This document shows positions 15,037 to 23,195 of a stretch of DNA of 64,000 nt, in pieces; position 1 is the stretch's first letter, and each line of letters begins with the position of its first letter. A model generated the notes under the pieces. The model ran no database searches, was not told the DNA's origin, and saw nothing but the letters and a program-made list of their open reading frames with translations. The position numbers and the translations under genes were made by a program. This stretch comes from Syntrophobacter sp963666995 (GTDB lineage Bacteria; Desulfobacterota; Syntrophobacteria; Syntrophobacterales; Syntrophobacteraceae), in contig OY762941.1 in NCBI GenBank assembly GCA_963666995.1, positions 1,798,001 through 1,862,000 of the forward strand, given 5' to 3'.

Positions 15037-16592
15037 GAGCATCCCCGCAACCGTTCCCGTGCGGAAACGACATTTTCAGCAATCTCAAAAAGCTTATAGA
15101 GTTGTGTAATACGCAACAGTTGCTCCACATTGCTGTTGAGACCGCAGAGAACGCACTGCCGGCCCTGGCCGGCCAGGGCCCTCTGGATTTTGAGAAACAG
15201 CGCCAGGCCGGAGCTGTCGACAAACCGCAGGGACTGGAGATCGAGGATGCAGTCCTTCCCACCCATTGCGCCAAGCAGGGCGGGAAGATCCACCCTGGCC
15301 ATTTCAACGGCATCGAGGCGTCCGAAAAACCGGATCAGAAGGTGATCTTCGGCGGGATTCACGGAATAAAAAAACGGCGGCGACCGGCTTCCTTCGAGTG
15401 CCGATTGCCATGCCGCTTCAAGGGTCTCGAAGACGAGTCCCCGGAAGAGATCCCAGCAGCGGTTCAGCTCCAAAGACCGCCGGATATTCGGGGCGACCCC
15501 GGTGAAATAGAAGGGTTTCCCGGCAGCCGCCGCGCGGCGCCAGGCGCGTATCAGGAAGCCAAGCCCCGTCGAATCGATGAAGGAGACCTCCGAAAAATCG
15601 ACTACGATGAAATTGGCCTGTGCGAACGCATGGTCAAATTCCTCGGCTGTGTGCTCCAGTGATGCGTGGGTCAAACGATCCGGGAGGTGCAGTATGCGGA
15701 TCTCGGAAGCGCTCACGGCCAGTGGGGTTGCTGCTTCAGGTCCCCTTTCGGCCGAATTCGGATGCCGCCGCCGATAGCAAAAATGCCCGAACCGATCGTA
15801 CACAACCGCCGGCCATATCAGAAGGCCAAATTTCAAAAAACCGATCGCGTAGCGCTTCCAGAGCCGCCTCGGGTCCTGAATGATGCGGAACGCCCACTCG
15901 AGGCCGGCCCTCTGAACCCATAACGGCGCCCTGCGCAACGTTCCCGCGATGAATTCGAACGTCCCGCCCACGCCAATGGAAACGGGGACATGCAGGCGAT
16001 ACCGGTTACGATCGAACCAGATCTCCTGTTTAGGGTTCCCGAAGGCAATCAGGAGGATGTCCGGTGCGACATCGTTGATACGCTCGACGATTTCGAGGTC
16101 CATCTCTCTCGCATCGGTCAGCGCCTGCCCTTCCACCTGCACGAAAGGAGAAAAGATACCCGCAATCCTGAGGCCGGGATACTGCGCTTTAAGCTTTTCC
16201 GCGGCCAGCACGGCCACATCCTCACGTCCCCCCAGAAGAAACAGCGACTTTCCCCGTCTGGCCGCTTCCTCAGCCAACCGCGGGACCATATCCGATCCGG
16301 CAACCCGTTCTTTCAGGGGCGTGCGCATAAGCTTGCTCAGAACCACCAGCGGCATTCCATCGGCGGTCACCATGTCCGCTCGCCTGAGCACATCGAGCAA
16401 CTCCGGATGACGGACCCGGTCCAGGCTCCATGACAGCGTATTCACCACAAAATCGACGTTGGCAGTGGCCACCTGGCGTGCACACCGGTCGGCGGCATAA
16501 CCGTCCACCATTGAGAATATCCGCTCCACCGCCTCGTCCAGTGTCAGGTTATCCACAGGCACACCCAGGATGGCGACGACATCCGCCTTCAT
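15033..16592 (-). CDS. WecG/TagA/CpsF glycosyltransferase fused to two STAS domains
   Basis: 519 residues. Residues 1-250 are a WecG/TagA (GT26) domain: TANVDFVVNTLSW, the catalytic-region M-V-T-A-D-G-M-P-L-V, the SLFLLGGREDV loop, and IAFGNPKQEIWFDR. Two STAS domains follow, near residues 300-395 (VDFSEVSFIDSTGLGFLIRA) and 415-510 (LDLQSLRFVDSSGLALFLKI). Both keep the D-S-S/T-G-L loop that RsbW-type kinases phosphorylate in anti-anti-sigma proteins. The GT adds a sugar to lipid-PP-sugar on the cytoplasmic face. The fusion, in a locus with its own RsbU/V/W-like genes, suggests phospho-controlled glycosyl transfer; that is inference. The downstream fusion gene overlaps it by four bases. Confidence 0.85.
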   Translation of the reverse strand: MKADVVAILGVPVDNLTLDEAVERIFSMVDGYAADRCARQVATANVDFVVNTLSWSLDRVRHPELLDVLRRADMVTADGMPLVVLSKLMRTPLKERVAGSDMVPRLAEEAARRGKSLFLLGGREDVAVLAAEKLKAQYPGLRIAGIFSPFVQVEGQALTDAREMDLEIVERINDVAPDILLIAFGNPKQEIWFDRNRYRLHVPVSIGVGGTFEFIAGTLRRAPLWVQRAGLEWAFRIIQDPRRLWKRYAIGFLKFGLLIWPAVVYDRFGHFCYRRRHPNSAERGPEAATPLAVSASEIRILHLPDRLTHASLEHTAEEFDHAFAQANFIVVDFSEVSFIDSTGLGFLIRAWRRAAAAGKPFYFTGVAPNIRRSLELNRCWDLFRGLVFETLEAAWQSALEGSRSPPFFYSVNPAEDHLLIRFFGRLDAVEMARVDLPALLGAMGGKDCILDLQSLRFVDSSGLALFLKIQRALAGQGRQCVLCGLNSNVEQLLRITQLYKLFEIAENVVSARERLRGCS

Positions 16593-16594
16593 CT

Positions 16595-17437
16595 TTAGTA
16601 GGCTCCTTTTCCGAAGAGCACGGCCGGGACGGTCTTGAGAAGAATTTTGACATCCGTCAGCAGGGACTGGTTTTCAATATACTGGACGTCCAGTCTCACC
16701 TGGCCCTTGAAATCGATCTCGCTCCGGCCGCCCACCTGCCACAGGCAGGTGATGCCGGGAACGGCATCCAGGCGCCGCCTGTCCGTATAAGTATATTCAG
16801 CGACTTCACTGGGCAATCCCGGGCGCGGGCCAACCAGGGACATGTCTCCCTTCAGCACGTTCCACAATTGGGGCAACTCGTCAATGGACAGTTTCCGTAT
16901 GATCCGCCCCACCCGGGTGATGCGGGGATCCTGCTTTATCTTGAAAATCACCCCTCCGGACTCGTTCCGGGCAACGAGCTGGTCCTTGAGCGTATCGGCG
17001 TTGGCTATCATGGATCGAAACTTGTAGAGAGTGAACAACCGCCCCCATTTACCCACGCGCGTCTGGCTGTAGAACACGGGACCGGGATTGTCGATCCTGA
17101 TGGCCAGGGCGGTGACGAGAAAAAGCGGTGAAAGCAGAAGAAGCAACAGCCCCGAACCCATGACATCCAGGGTCCGTTTGACAAAATAGGTGGACTCCGT
17201 AACCCAGATCCAGCCGTACTTCTTGAAGCCGAAATAAAGCCGCCCCTGGAGGCTGCCCCACCGGCCGCCGCCGCGGCCATACCGCCGGTACAGCCCTTCG
17301 ATGAGGTCGCTTCGGTCCGCGTTGGCCGAAAAACCATCGGCCCGGACGCCCTCATTCACAGGCTTTGCCTTTGGAGCGGAACGCCTGGCGGAGGACAATC
17401 CTTTGAGCTTCATCCGGTTTCTTTTCGACGGCTTCAT
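16595..17437 (-). CDS. Polyprenyl-phosphate sugar-phosphate transferase (WbaP/PglC-type initiating enzyme)
   Basis: 280 residues. The C-terminal 190 are a complete bacterial sugar-transferase domain: membrane-inserted helix after VKRTLDVMGSGLLLLLLSP, G-P-V-F-Y-S-Q-T-R-V-G, FTLYKFRSM, SIDELPQLWNVLKGDMSLVG with the catalytic D-E, and PGITCLWQVGGRSEIDF. It lacks the four N-terminal helices of WbaP and has a basic, low-complexity head instead. It loads the first sugar-1-phosphate onto undecaprenyl phosphate. The ATG at 17437 has GAGGAGG about nine bases upstream. The WecG-STAS gene starts two bases after its stop, so first- and second-sugar enzymes are co-expressed. Confidence 0.92.
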   Translation of the reverse strand: MKPSKRNRMKLKGLSSARRSAPKAKPVNEGVRADGFSANADRSDLIEGLYRRYGRGGGRWGSLQGRLYFGFKKYGWIWVTESTYFVKRTLDVMGSGLLLLLLSPLFLVTALAIRIDNPGPVFYSQTRVGKWGRLFTLYKFRSMIANADTLKDQLVARNESGGVIFKIKQDPRITRVGRIIRKLSIDELPQLWNVLKGDMSLVGPRPGLPSEVAEYTYTDRRRLDAVPGITCLWQVGGRSEIDFKGQVRLDVQYIENQSLLTDVKILLKTVPAVLFGKGAY

Positions 17438-17554
17438 GCCGCGCGACCTCCTCAAGACCGCCGTGGATTCGCTGGAGCGTTCGCCGACCGGGGCCCGGTC
17501 CCTCGGACCCTGCCCACAGGCAGCCGGCTGCCGGTGCACAGAGCCGGGCATGCA

Positions 17555-19009
17555 TCATTTCTGTTCGGCGCGCCCGTAGACGTCGTCAAGACGTACGATG
17601 TCATCTTCCTGAAGGTAACTTCCCGTTTGCACCTCGATGATTTCGAGAGGGATTCGCCCGGGGTTCTCGATCCGATGCACCATTCCCAGAGGAACGTATG
17701 TCGACTGGTTCTCGCTCAGGAGTATCTCTTCAGAATCTCTGGTCATTTTGGCCGTACCCTTCACGACGATCCAATGCTCCGCACGGTGCATGTGTTTCTG
17801 GAGCGATAGCTTGGAGCCGGGGGCCACGGTGATTCTCTTCACCTGGAATCGTTCCCCGAAATCAATGGATTCGTAATCTCCCCATGGCCTGTATACCCTG
17901 CTGTGGGTCTTGGCCTCCTCACGCCCCCGCTCCTGGAGTTCCTCCACGACATGCCTGACTTCCTGGGCATTTTCCATCGGTGCTATCAGGACGGCATCCT
18001 TTGTCTCCACAATGATGAAGCGATCCACACCGATTGCGGCGACCAGGCGGCTTTGCGCATTCACATAGCTGTTGCTGACCCCCTTCAGGATGACGTCTCC
18101 CACGGTCGCATTTCCCATCTCATCCTTCCCGATGACCTCATAGATGCGCGACCACGCCCCCAGGTCGCGCCAACCCGTCTCCAGGAGCACGACCACCGCG
18201 TCAGCGGTCTTCTCGATAACCGCGTAGTCGATGGAGACATTCGGACAGACCTCGAACGACTCCCCGTCCAGCCGGAGAAAATCCAGGTCGCGCCGCGCTT
18301 TGGAATGAGCTGAAGAAGCGCACTCCAGCACCTGAGGGGCAAACCGCGAGAGATGTTCCAGGTAGGATGAGGACTTCATGAGAAAAATCCCGGTGTTCCA
18401 GAGGTATTCGCCCGAGGATTGGAAAGATTCGGCTGCGGACGATTCGGGTTTTTCCACGAAACCCGCCACTCCAAACATATCGGGTTCCCCGGATCCGTCA
18501 TCGCCGGCCGGGGAGAGCGGGCGGTTCGTCCTGATGTACCCGTACTCGGTCTCGGCCCCGGCGGGCGGGATCCCGAAGAGCACCAGCTTTCCCTCTTCAG
18601 CCGGTGGAGTGCTCCTGCGCAGCGCAAGACCCAGGGGAACCGCATCCGCCATGTAATGATCCGCCGGGAGGACAAACAGGAGAGGGTCGCCCCCCGCGGT
18701 CCGTTCGATGGCCTCAAGGGCTGCGACGGCTATGGCCGGGGCCGTACCGCGCCCCGCGGGCTCGAGCAGAATGCTGTCCGCCCCGATACCCGCCGCCTGC
18801 AACTGCGCCGCCACCATGAAACGATGGTTTTCGTTGCACACAACTATGGGCCGGGAATCGGGCAACATCTCCATGGCCCTCCTGGCCGTAGCCTGCAGGA
18901 GGGTCGTTTCACTGTCCAGCAGAGGCATGAACTGTTTAGGGTAAAGCTCTCGCGACAGAGGCCACAGCCTCGTTCCGGAACCCCCGCAAAGGATGACTGG
19001 AACGATCAT
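17555..19009 (-). CDS. manC: Mannose-1-phosphate guanylyltransferase / mannose-6-phosphate isomerase
   Basis: 484 residues, the usual length of bifunctional ManC/AlgA. The N-terminal nucleotidyltransferase domain has GGSGTRLWPLSRELYPKQF with the G-x-G-T-R loop, L-P-A-D-H-Y near residue 115 and GFVEKPESS. The C-terminal cupin (from about residue 370) has WGDYESIDFGERFQVKRI and QKHMHRAEHWIVVKGTA, the type II phosphomannose isomerase metal site. It makes GDP-mannose, so mannose or a derived sugar is likely in the polymer. The ATG at 19009 has GGAGGTG eight bases upstream. It appears to be the first gene of the biosynthetic part, after a 436-bp gap. Confidence 0.95.
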   Translation of the reverse strand: MIVPVILCGGSGTRLWPLSRELYPKQFMPLLDSETTLLQATARRAMEMLPDSRPIVVCNENHRFMVAAQLQAAGIGADSILLEPAGRGTAPAIAVAALEAIERTAGGDPLLFVLPADHYMADAVPLGLALRRSTPPAEEGKLVLFGIPPAGAETEYGYIRTNRPLSPAGDDGSGEPDMFGVAGFVEKPESSAAESFQSSGEYLWNTGIFLMKSSSYLEHLSRFAPQVLECASSAHSKARRDLDFLRLDGESFEVCPNVSIDYAVIEKTADAVVVLLETGWRDLGAWSRIYEVIGKDEMGNATVGDVILKGVSNSYVNAQSRLVAAIGVDRFIIVETKDAVLIAPMENAQEVRHVVEELQERGREEAKTHSRVYRPWGDYESIDFGERFQVKRITVAPGSKLSLQKHMHRAEHWIVVKGTAKMTRDSEEILLSENQSTYVPLGMVHRIENPGRIPLEIIEVQTGSYLQEDDIVRLDDVYGRAEQK

Positions 19010-19208
19010 AAGGGTTTCACCTCCCTCGAGGCGGCCGATTTGCGGCCACAAAAGTCCATATTATTGCGAATCGGTCACAGTAGCCGGTTCACGCGGTATG
19101 ATGCACGTCCCTGATGTCTTTCGTCTCCGGAGATCCAACGGACCTCCGGGTCGATCGGTTTTGCAGGTGACGATAACCGGCCTGTTGCCCAAAGGAAAAG
19201 TGTCTGCA

Positions 19209-19230
19209 TTCCCACGCGGGAGCGTGGGAA
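19209..19230. repeat. REP-like palindrome 1
   Basis: Perfect 9-bp arms TTCCCACGC / GCGTGGGAA around a GGGA loop. The element resembles the dispersed CGTTCCCACGC-type repeats common in proteobacterial intergenic DNA. Confidence 0.65.
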
Positions 19231-19251
19231 CGAGCGTAACCAGGATTCGTC

Positions 19252-19271
19252 ATTCCGGCGAAGGCCGGAAT
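19252..19271. repeat. REP-like palindrome 2
   Basis: Perfect 8-bp arms ATTCCGGC / GCCGGAAT around a GAAG loop, the common 'cattccggcgaaggccggaatcc' type of intergenic repeat. Confidence 0.65.
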
Positions 19272-19316
19272 CCAGGCTCTTTGAAATTATTGAGTAATTC
19301 CAATTAACGGCACTGG

Positions 19317-19338
19317 ACCCCGGCAATATCGCCGGGGT
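19317..19338. repeat. Palindrome 3
   Basis: Perfect 8-bp arms ACCCCGGC / GCCGGGGT around a 6-base loop (AATATC). It may be another dispersed repeat or a terminator for the anti-sigma gene to the right; no T-run follows on either strand. Confidence 0.5.
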
Positions 19339-19445
19339 GACGTTTCTGGGCAAACGGGTCATTTTTCACCCGGATTCTGTTTGGGCAACAGGCCGTAACC
19401 CTTCCATCCGGACAGGACGGGCTTTCGACCACGGGGAGCCCGGCT

Positions 19446-19919
19446 TCAACACCTCTTGCCGTTCCTGAAGTATCTTATCATAGTGAGCGTATTGCCGGCG
19501 CTCCCCTGCTCGTACCGGACCTCGTCCATTATCGTACGGATAACATATGTCCCGTAACCGTTTTCCGGGTGCTCATCGAACCTGGGCTCGGGAACACTCT
19601 CCAGATCGAAGCCCTCTCCATGGTCCATTACTTCGACTACAAGTCTATCGCTATAGGCCCGCAGCCTGACGATGACCTTGTCTTCCCCCTCGGATTTCGG
19701 CGCATGCCTGATGGCGTTGGTGCAGGCCTCGCTGACGGCAAGTTCCACATCGTCGGCCAAATCCGGATCCGTCACGGGAGCCTGAATCGTACTGCACACG
19801 AGCCGCGCCACTGCCGTCGTCAGGTGCAGGTAATCAAACTTCCCCACAAACTGCAGCGTCAGATCGATCACAACGGCATCCAATTCGATTGCATCCTCTA
19901 TCCGGCAAAATCCCGGCAA
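19446..19919 (-). CDS. RsbW-like serine/threonine kinase (anti-sigma-factor type)
   Basis: Up to 157 residues. A GHKL ATPase fold with N-box ELAVSEACTNAIRHA, G1 box VEVMDHGEGFD and G2 box ENGYGTYVIRTIMDEV matches HATPase_c_2 kinases such as RsbW and SpoIIAB. These phosphorylate STAS antagonists and bind a sigma factor or other client. The upstream frame starts with a weak TTG; GTG at 19871 or TTG at 19883 would give the more usual length of about 141-145. It lies 144 bp from the STAS gene and next to a PP2C phosphatase gene, a full partner-switch set. No sigma-factor gene is nearby, so its client may be the STAS domains of the polysaccharide enzyme. Confidence 0.87.
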   Translation of the reverse strand: MPGFCRIEDAIELDAVVIDLTLQFVGKFDYLHLTTAVARLVCSTIQAPVTDPDLADDVELAVSEACTNAIRHAPKSEGEDKVIVRLRAYSDRLVVEVMDHGEGFDLESVPEPRFDEHPENGYGTYVIRTIMDEVRYEQGSAGNTLTMIRYFRNGKRC

Positions 19920-20063
19920 AAGTCACGTGCAAACCACGGTCAGGATGGACTGATCATCTTCCGTCCCGGCCCCTCCATCGTATAAAGGTGTCTTCCAGAC
20001 GTGACAACCAGCATGAAGACCCTTGACCGGGCAAGTCTAAACCCGGCCGGTCTCAGCTTCTTC

Positions 20064-20435
20064 CTATTGCTTCTTCGGTGCGGCCTCCGGGCTGTAAAGA
20101 CCGGTGTAACTGTGCGCCGCAGTCAGGGCATCTTCGTATACGTCCAGGATGTTATGCAGCCTGATCAGTTCAAACACCGCCCTGACGCGATCCTGAAGGG
20201 CGCTGATCTTTATGTTTCCGCCTGCTTTGTTGGCCGACCGCAGGGCGGCCACAAGACAGCCCAGCCCCGAGCTGTCCACGAAATTGACACCGGCCAGATC
20301 GATCACGAGCAGGTTATGACCGTCCCTGATGTTCGACTTGACCCGGTCCTTGAGTTTTCCGGCAGACGTTGAATCCAGCCGCCCCTGAAGCTTCAGCAGC
20401 ACAACGTCCCCAATTTGTTCCTCATCGATGGACAT
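20064..20435 (-). CDS. STAS-domain anti-sigma-factor antagonist (RsbV-like)
   Basis: 123 residues, a stand-alone STAS domain. It has G-D-V-V-L-L-K-L-Q-G-R-L-D, then VIDLAGVNFVDSSGLGCLVA with the D-S-S-G-L phosphorylation loop near residue 60. A short charged tail ends P-E-A-A-P-K-K-Q. In partner switches the unphosphorylated form binds the RsbW kinase and frees its client. The ATG at 20435 is preceded by GGAGGAGGCGA; the nine codons before it are not conserved. It sits between the phosphatase and kinase genes, on the same strand and presumably co-transcribed. Confidence 0.9.
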   Translation of the reverse strand: MSIDEEQIGDVVLLKLQGRLDSTSAGKLKDRVKSNIRDGHNLLVIDLAGVNFVDSSGLGCLVAALRSANKAGGNIKISALQDRVRAVFELIRLHNILDVYEDALTAAHSYTGLYSPEAAPKKQ

Positions 20436-20567
20436 GCATTCGCCTCCTCCATTTTTTTGCACGCTCGAAAGTCATTCTCAAAGGAATGCAAACGACCGTT
20501 TTGACTACGGGCGCCTTTCCAGGAGATGGTGCGGCACCCGGCCCCAGCCGGAGCATGGACCCCATGG

Positions 20568-21758
20568 CTACGGCATCCTCTCCACGGCCAAAACCGTGAT
20601 GTCGTCTTCGAATTCCGCGCTGCACGACCACTCCCGCAAGCTCTGCTCCAGATTTTCCATCACTTTGCGCAACGGCAGATCCTTCCATTGTCTCAACCGG
20701 GTTATGAGGCGTTCCTCGGAGAACGGTTCATCCGCAAGGCCCGTGCATTCGGTCACTCCATCCGAATAAAGGAACAGCCGATCTCCGGGCATCACGGGGA
20801 ACACCCACTCTTCAAACTGCGCGTGGGGATTCAGCCCGACCGGGAAACTTCCACTGCCCACCAGTTTGTATTGTCCATCCGGGGACAGATGGATGAGAGC
20901 GGGGTGCCCGGCCACCGAGACCCTGGCCAGGGATTCCCGCAGATCGATGACGCCGCAGACCATGGTGAAATACTGCATGGTTTCATCATCGGCCGCAAAG
21001 CGCCGGTTCAGATGCTCCATGACCTTTGACGGCGCCGGTTCGACACAGGCTTCATCCCCGGTTGCGCCGGCCGGCGGAGTTGAGAAGAGTTCGCCCGATG
21101 AGAGCACCTTGTTCAGGGTAAAGGAAAGCATGGAGGCGGCTACTCCGTGGCCGGCGACATCGATGAGGAAGAACCCCAGGTGCCGTTCGCTCAGGCGCAT
21201 ATGATTGAATGTATCACCGGCTACGAAGCGGCAGGGCATAAAAATCCAATCGAACAGGAAATTCGAAATCCCGTGGTGGTCCGATTGAGGCAGAAAATGC
21301 TTCTGAAACCTTGCCGCCGCTTCGAGATCCTCACGAATGGTCGAATACGCCGACAACAGCTTTCGATTACGATCTTCCAGTTCCTTTTCGAGGTTCAGAA
21401 TACGTTCGCCGGCCCGTATCCGCGCTTTCAGCTCGTCTTTGTCGAAGGGCTTCGAAAGATAATCGTCCGCGCCGGCCTCCATCGCCGTGACCAGTTCGCC
21501 CGTGGAGTCCCTGGCGGTCAGGATGATGGTGTAGACATAGCTGGGCAGGGGAGTGCGCCGAATCTTCCTGCACAATTCGAGACCATCCATCTTCGGCATC
21601 GTCCAGTCGGTGATGACCATGTGGATCCGCTCACGGCAAACCATCTCATAGCCTTCTTCTCCGTCCCGGGCGGTAAGGGGTTCATACCCCCAATGCACCA
21701 GGCAGTTGACCAGCATGAGCCTGGTTGACAGAGAATCATCCACGACCAGGATGCGCAT
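20568..21758 (-). CDS. Receiver domain fused to PP2C (RsbU/SpoIIE) serine phosphatase
   Basis: 396 residues. Residues 1-120 are a receiver domain: MRILVVDDS, phospho-acceptor Asp51 in VITDWTMPKMDG, T in ILTARDS and Lys in ADDYLSKPF. A coiled-coil linker (LNLEKELEDRNRKL) leads to the PP2C domain: R-F-V-A-G-D-T-F-N, FLIDVAGHGVAASML, LFLYSDGVTECTG and EFEDDITVLAVE. It should dephosphorylate STAS proteins when its receiver is phosphorylated, coupling a two-component signal to the switch. The ATG at 21758 follows GGAAAG; the long upstream frame is antisense to the GT2 gene. No histidine kinase gene lies alongside. Confidence 0.92.
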   Translation of the reverse strand: MRILVVDDSLSTRLMLVNCLVHWGYEPLTARDGEEGYEMVCRERIHMVITDWTMPKMDGLELCRKIRRTPLPSYVYTIILTARDSTGELVTAMEAGADDYLSKPFDKDELKARIRAGERILNLEKELEDRNRKLLSAYSTIREDLEAAARFQKHFLPQSDHHGISNFLFDWIFMPCRFVAGDTFNHMRLSERHLGFFLIDVAGHGVAASMLSFTLNKVLSSGELFSTPPAGATGDEACVEPAPSKVMEHLNRRFAADDETMQYFTMVCGVIDLRESLARVSVAGHPALIHLSPDGQYKLVGSGSFPVGLNPHAQFEEWVFPVMPGDRLFLYSDGVTECTGLADEPFSEERLITRLRQWKDLPLRKVMENLEQSLREWSCSAEFEDDITVLAVERMP

Positions 21759-21793
21759 TCGCACTTTCCTTTCCCAGGCGATCGAGGTCCCTT

Positions 21794-22981
21794 CTACTCG
21801 CTTTTGTTCACCCGTTCCGTTCTCGTCCATTTGACGTCGCCTGAACCCCTGAGCAGCTTCCCGTAAAGGGGGAGCTTCCATGCGATGTAAAAAGGGGCCG
21901 CGGCGAGATATCCCCAGACGCGCCACGATACTTTCTTCTGCAACAGTCCGGCGAATACGTAGAATGCCAGTCCGGCAAGGGCCAAGAGGGCAACCGGCAG
22001 AACACCCGGCAAAAAGAGAAGGCCGAGCAGGCATAACGCACCCACCATGAGCACCAGGAGAGAGAGCGGAGGCGTTATGAGATCCAGGAGGCAATCCAGG
22101 TAACAAAACTCCCGCCGGACGATGAATTTCCGAGCCAGGGGGAGTCCATACCGCCGGAGAACAGCTACCCGCCCCCCTTCCCAACGCCTGCGCTGGGATT
22201 CCGCCTGCCGCCCGGATTCCGCCATTTCGCCGTAGACGACGGCGTCGGGATTATAATGAACCTTGATCCCGTCAAGGAGCAGCTTCACACCGAATTCCAC
22301 GTCTTCGACCACTGAGTGGGCAGGCCATCCGTATCGGGACAAAATTTCCGTACGAAAAGCCATCCCATTCCCTTTCAGCCCGGCTGTTGCTCCAAGGCGG
22401 TTGCGGCCCGCCGGCCGCAAGTGGTGGAACACGCACAGTGCCGCGGTCATCAAAGCCGTCCGCCAGGTCGCTTCGGGATTGGAAACGCCGTAATATCCCT
22501 GCACGACGTCGATTCCCGGTACGGAAAGGCTCCGTGCCGCTTCATCGAGGAAATCGACGCCCATGACCGTGTCCGCATCCATCACCACGACGGCATCGAC
22601 AGCCCCGTAAACATCGCGATGCCCGTTCAGGAACCAGTCCAGGGCCTGGCCTTTGCCGGGGTTGGCCGGATCCGTCCGTTCGAAGACCCGGGCCCCTGCT
22701 TCACTCGCCTTTCCGGCCGTGGCATCGCTGCAATTGTCGGCTATGACCCATATTTCGTAGAGGGCCGGGGGGTACCTGGTCAGTCGGACGCCCTGCATGG
22801 CGGCCCCGATCTGTCCTTCCTCGTCATGAGCCGGTATGAGGATCCCAATCCGTATCGGATCGGCATCAAGGCGCACTTTCTTTTTGAACCGGCAGGCCGC
22901 GCAGGCAAGCACGACGAGATAAACGGTCACGCCGCCCGCATAAAGCGCGAGTAAAATGATTGAAAACCGCACCAAAGCCAT
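21794..22981 (-). CDS. Membrane glycosyltransferase family 2
   Basis: 395 residues. An N-terminal membrane segment precedes the GT-A domain: IGILIPAHDEE, the D-N-C-S-D turn, VVVMDADT (metal-binding D-A-D), HSVVEDVEFGVKLLLDG, and SQRRRWEGGR, the Q-x-x-R-W processive-type motif. Three or four hydrophobic helices follow (for example LITPPLSLLVLMVGALCLLG). It resembles cellulose/PNAG-type synthases but without PilZ. The ATG at 22981 has GAGGA eight bases upstream, better than the ATG at 23002. It is the first gene of the run and lies 35 bp before the phosphatase gene, so polymer synthesis and the switch are probably co-transcribed. Confidence 0.88.
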   Translation of the reverse strand: MALVRFSIILLALYAGGVTVYLVVLACAACRFKKKVRLDADPIRIGILIPAHDEEGQIGAAMQGVRLTRYPPALYEIWVIADNCSDATAGKASEAGARVFERTDPANPGKGQALDWFLNGHRDVYGAVDAVVVMDADTVMGVDFLDEAARSLSVPGIDVVQGYYGVSNPEATWRTALMTAALCVFHHLRPAGRNRLGATAGLKGNGMAFRTEILSRYGWPAHSVVEDVEFGVKLLLDGIKVHYNPDAVVYGEMAESGRQAESQRRRWEGGRVAVLRRYGLPLARKFIVRREFCYLDCLLDLITPPLSLLVLMVGALCLLGLLFLPGVLPVALLALAGLAFYVFAGLLQKKVSWRVWGYLAAAPFYIAWKLPLYGKLLRGSGDVKWTRTERVNKSE

Positions 22982-23195
22982 GGCCAGTGTCCTCGATACC
23001 ATCGAACGTTACATTAACGCCGGCAAAAAATAAAGCGATCGCGCGGCGGAATCATCTCACTTAACGGGCAATTCGAAGGAGTGATCCGAGAGGGAGGAGT
23101 ATTTACCGCAACTGAATATACAGCGGGAAGGATTTATTTTCCAGAGTGGTGAAGGGGCCCGAAGGGAAGGCGGGCGTCGGGGTTAATTTAATCAG

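Larger units (their letters stand above)
19010..19445. other. Intergenic region with dispersed palindromic repeats
   Basis: No gene is visible in these 436 bases. The right half holds three unrelated short palindromes in tandem, listed separately, as in clusters of REP-like elements. The left part, just upstream of manC, is the likely promoter region for the biosynthetic operon, but I see no convincing -35/-10 or -24/-12 pair. Confidence 0.5.
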
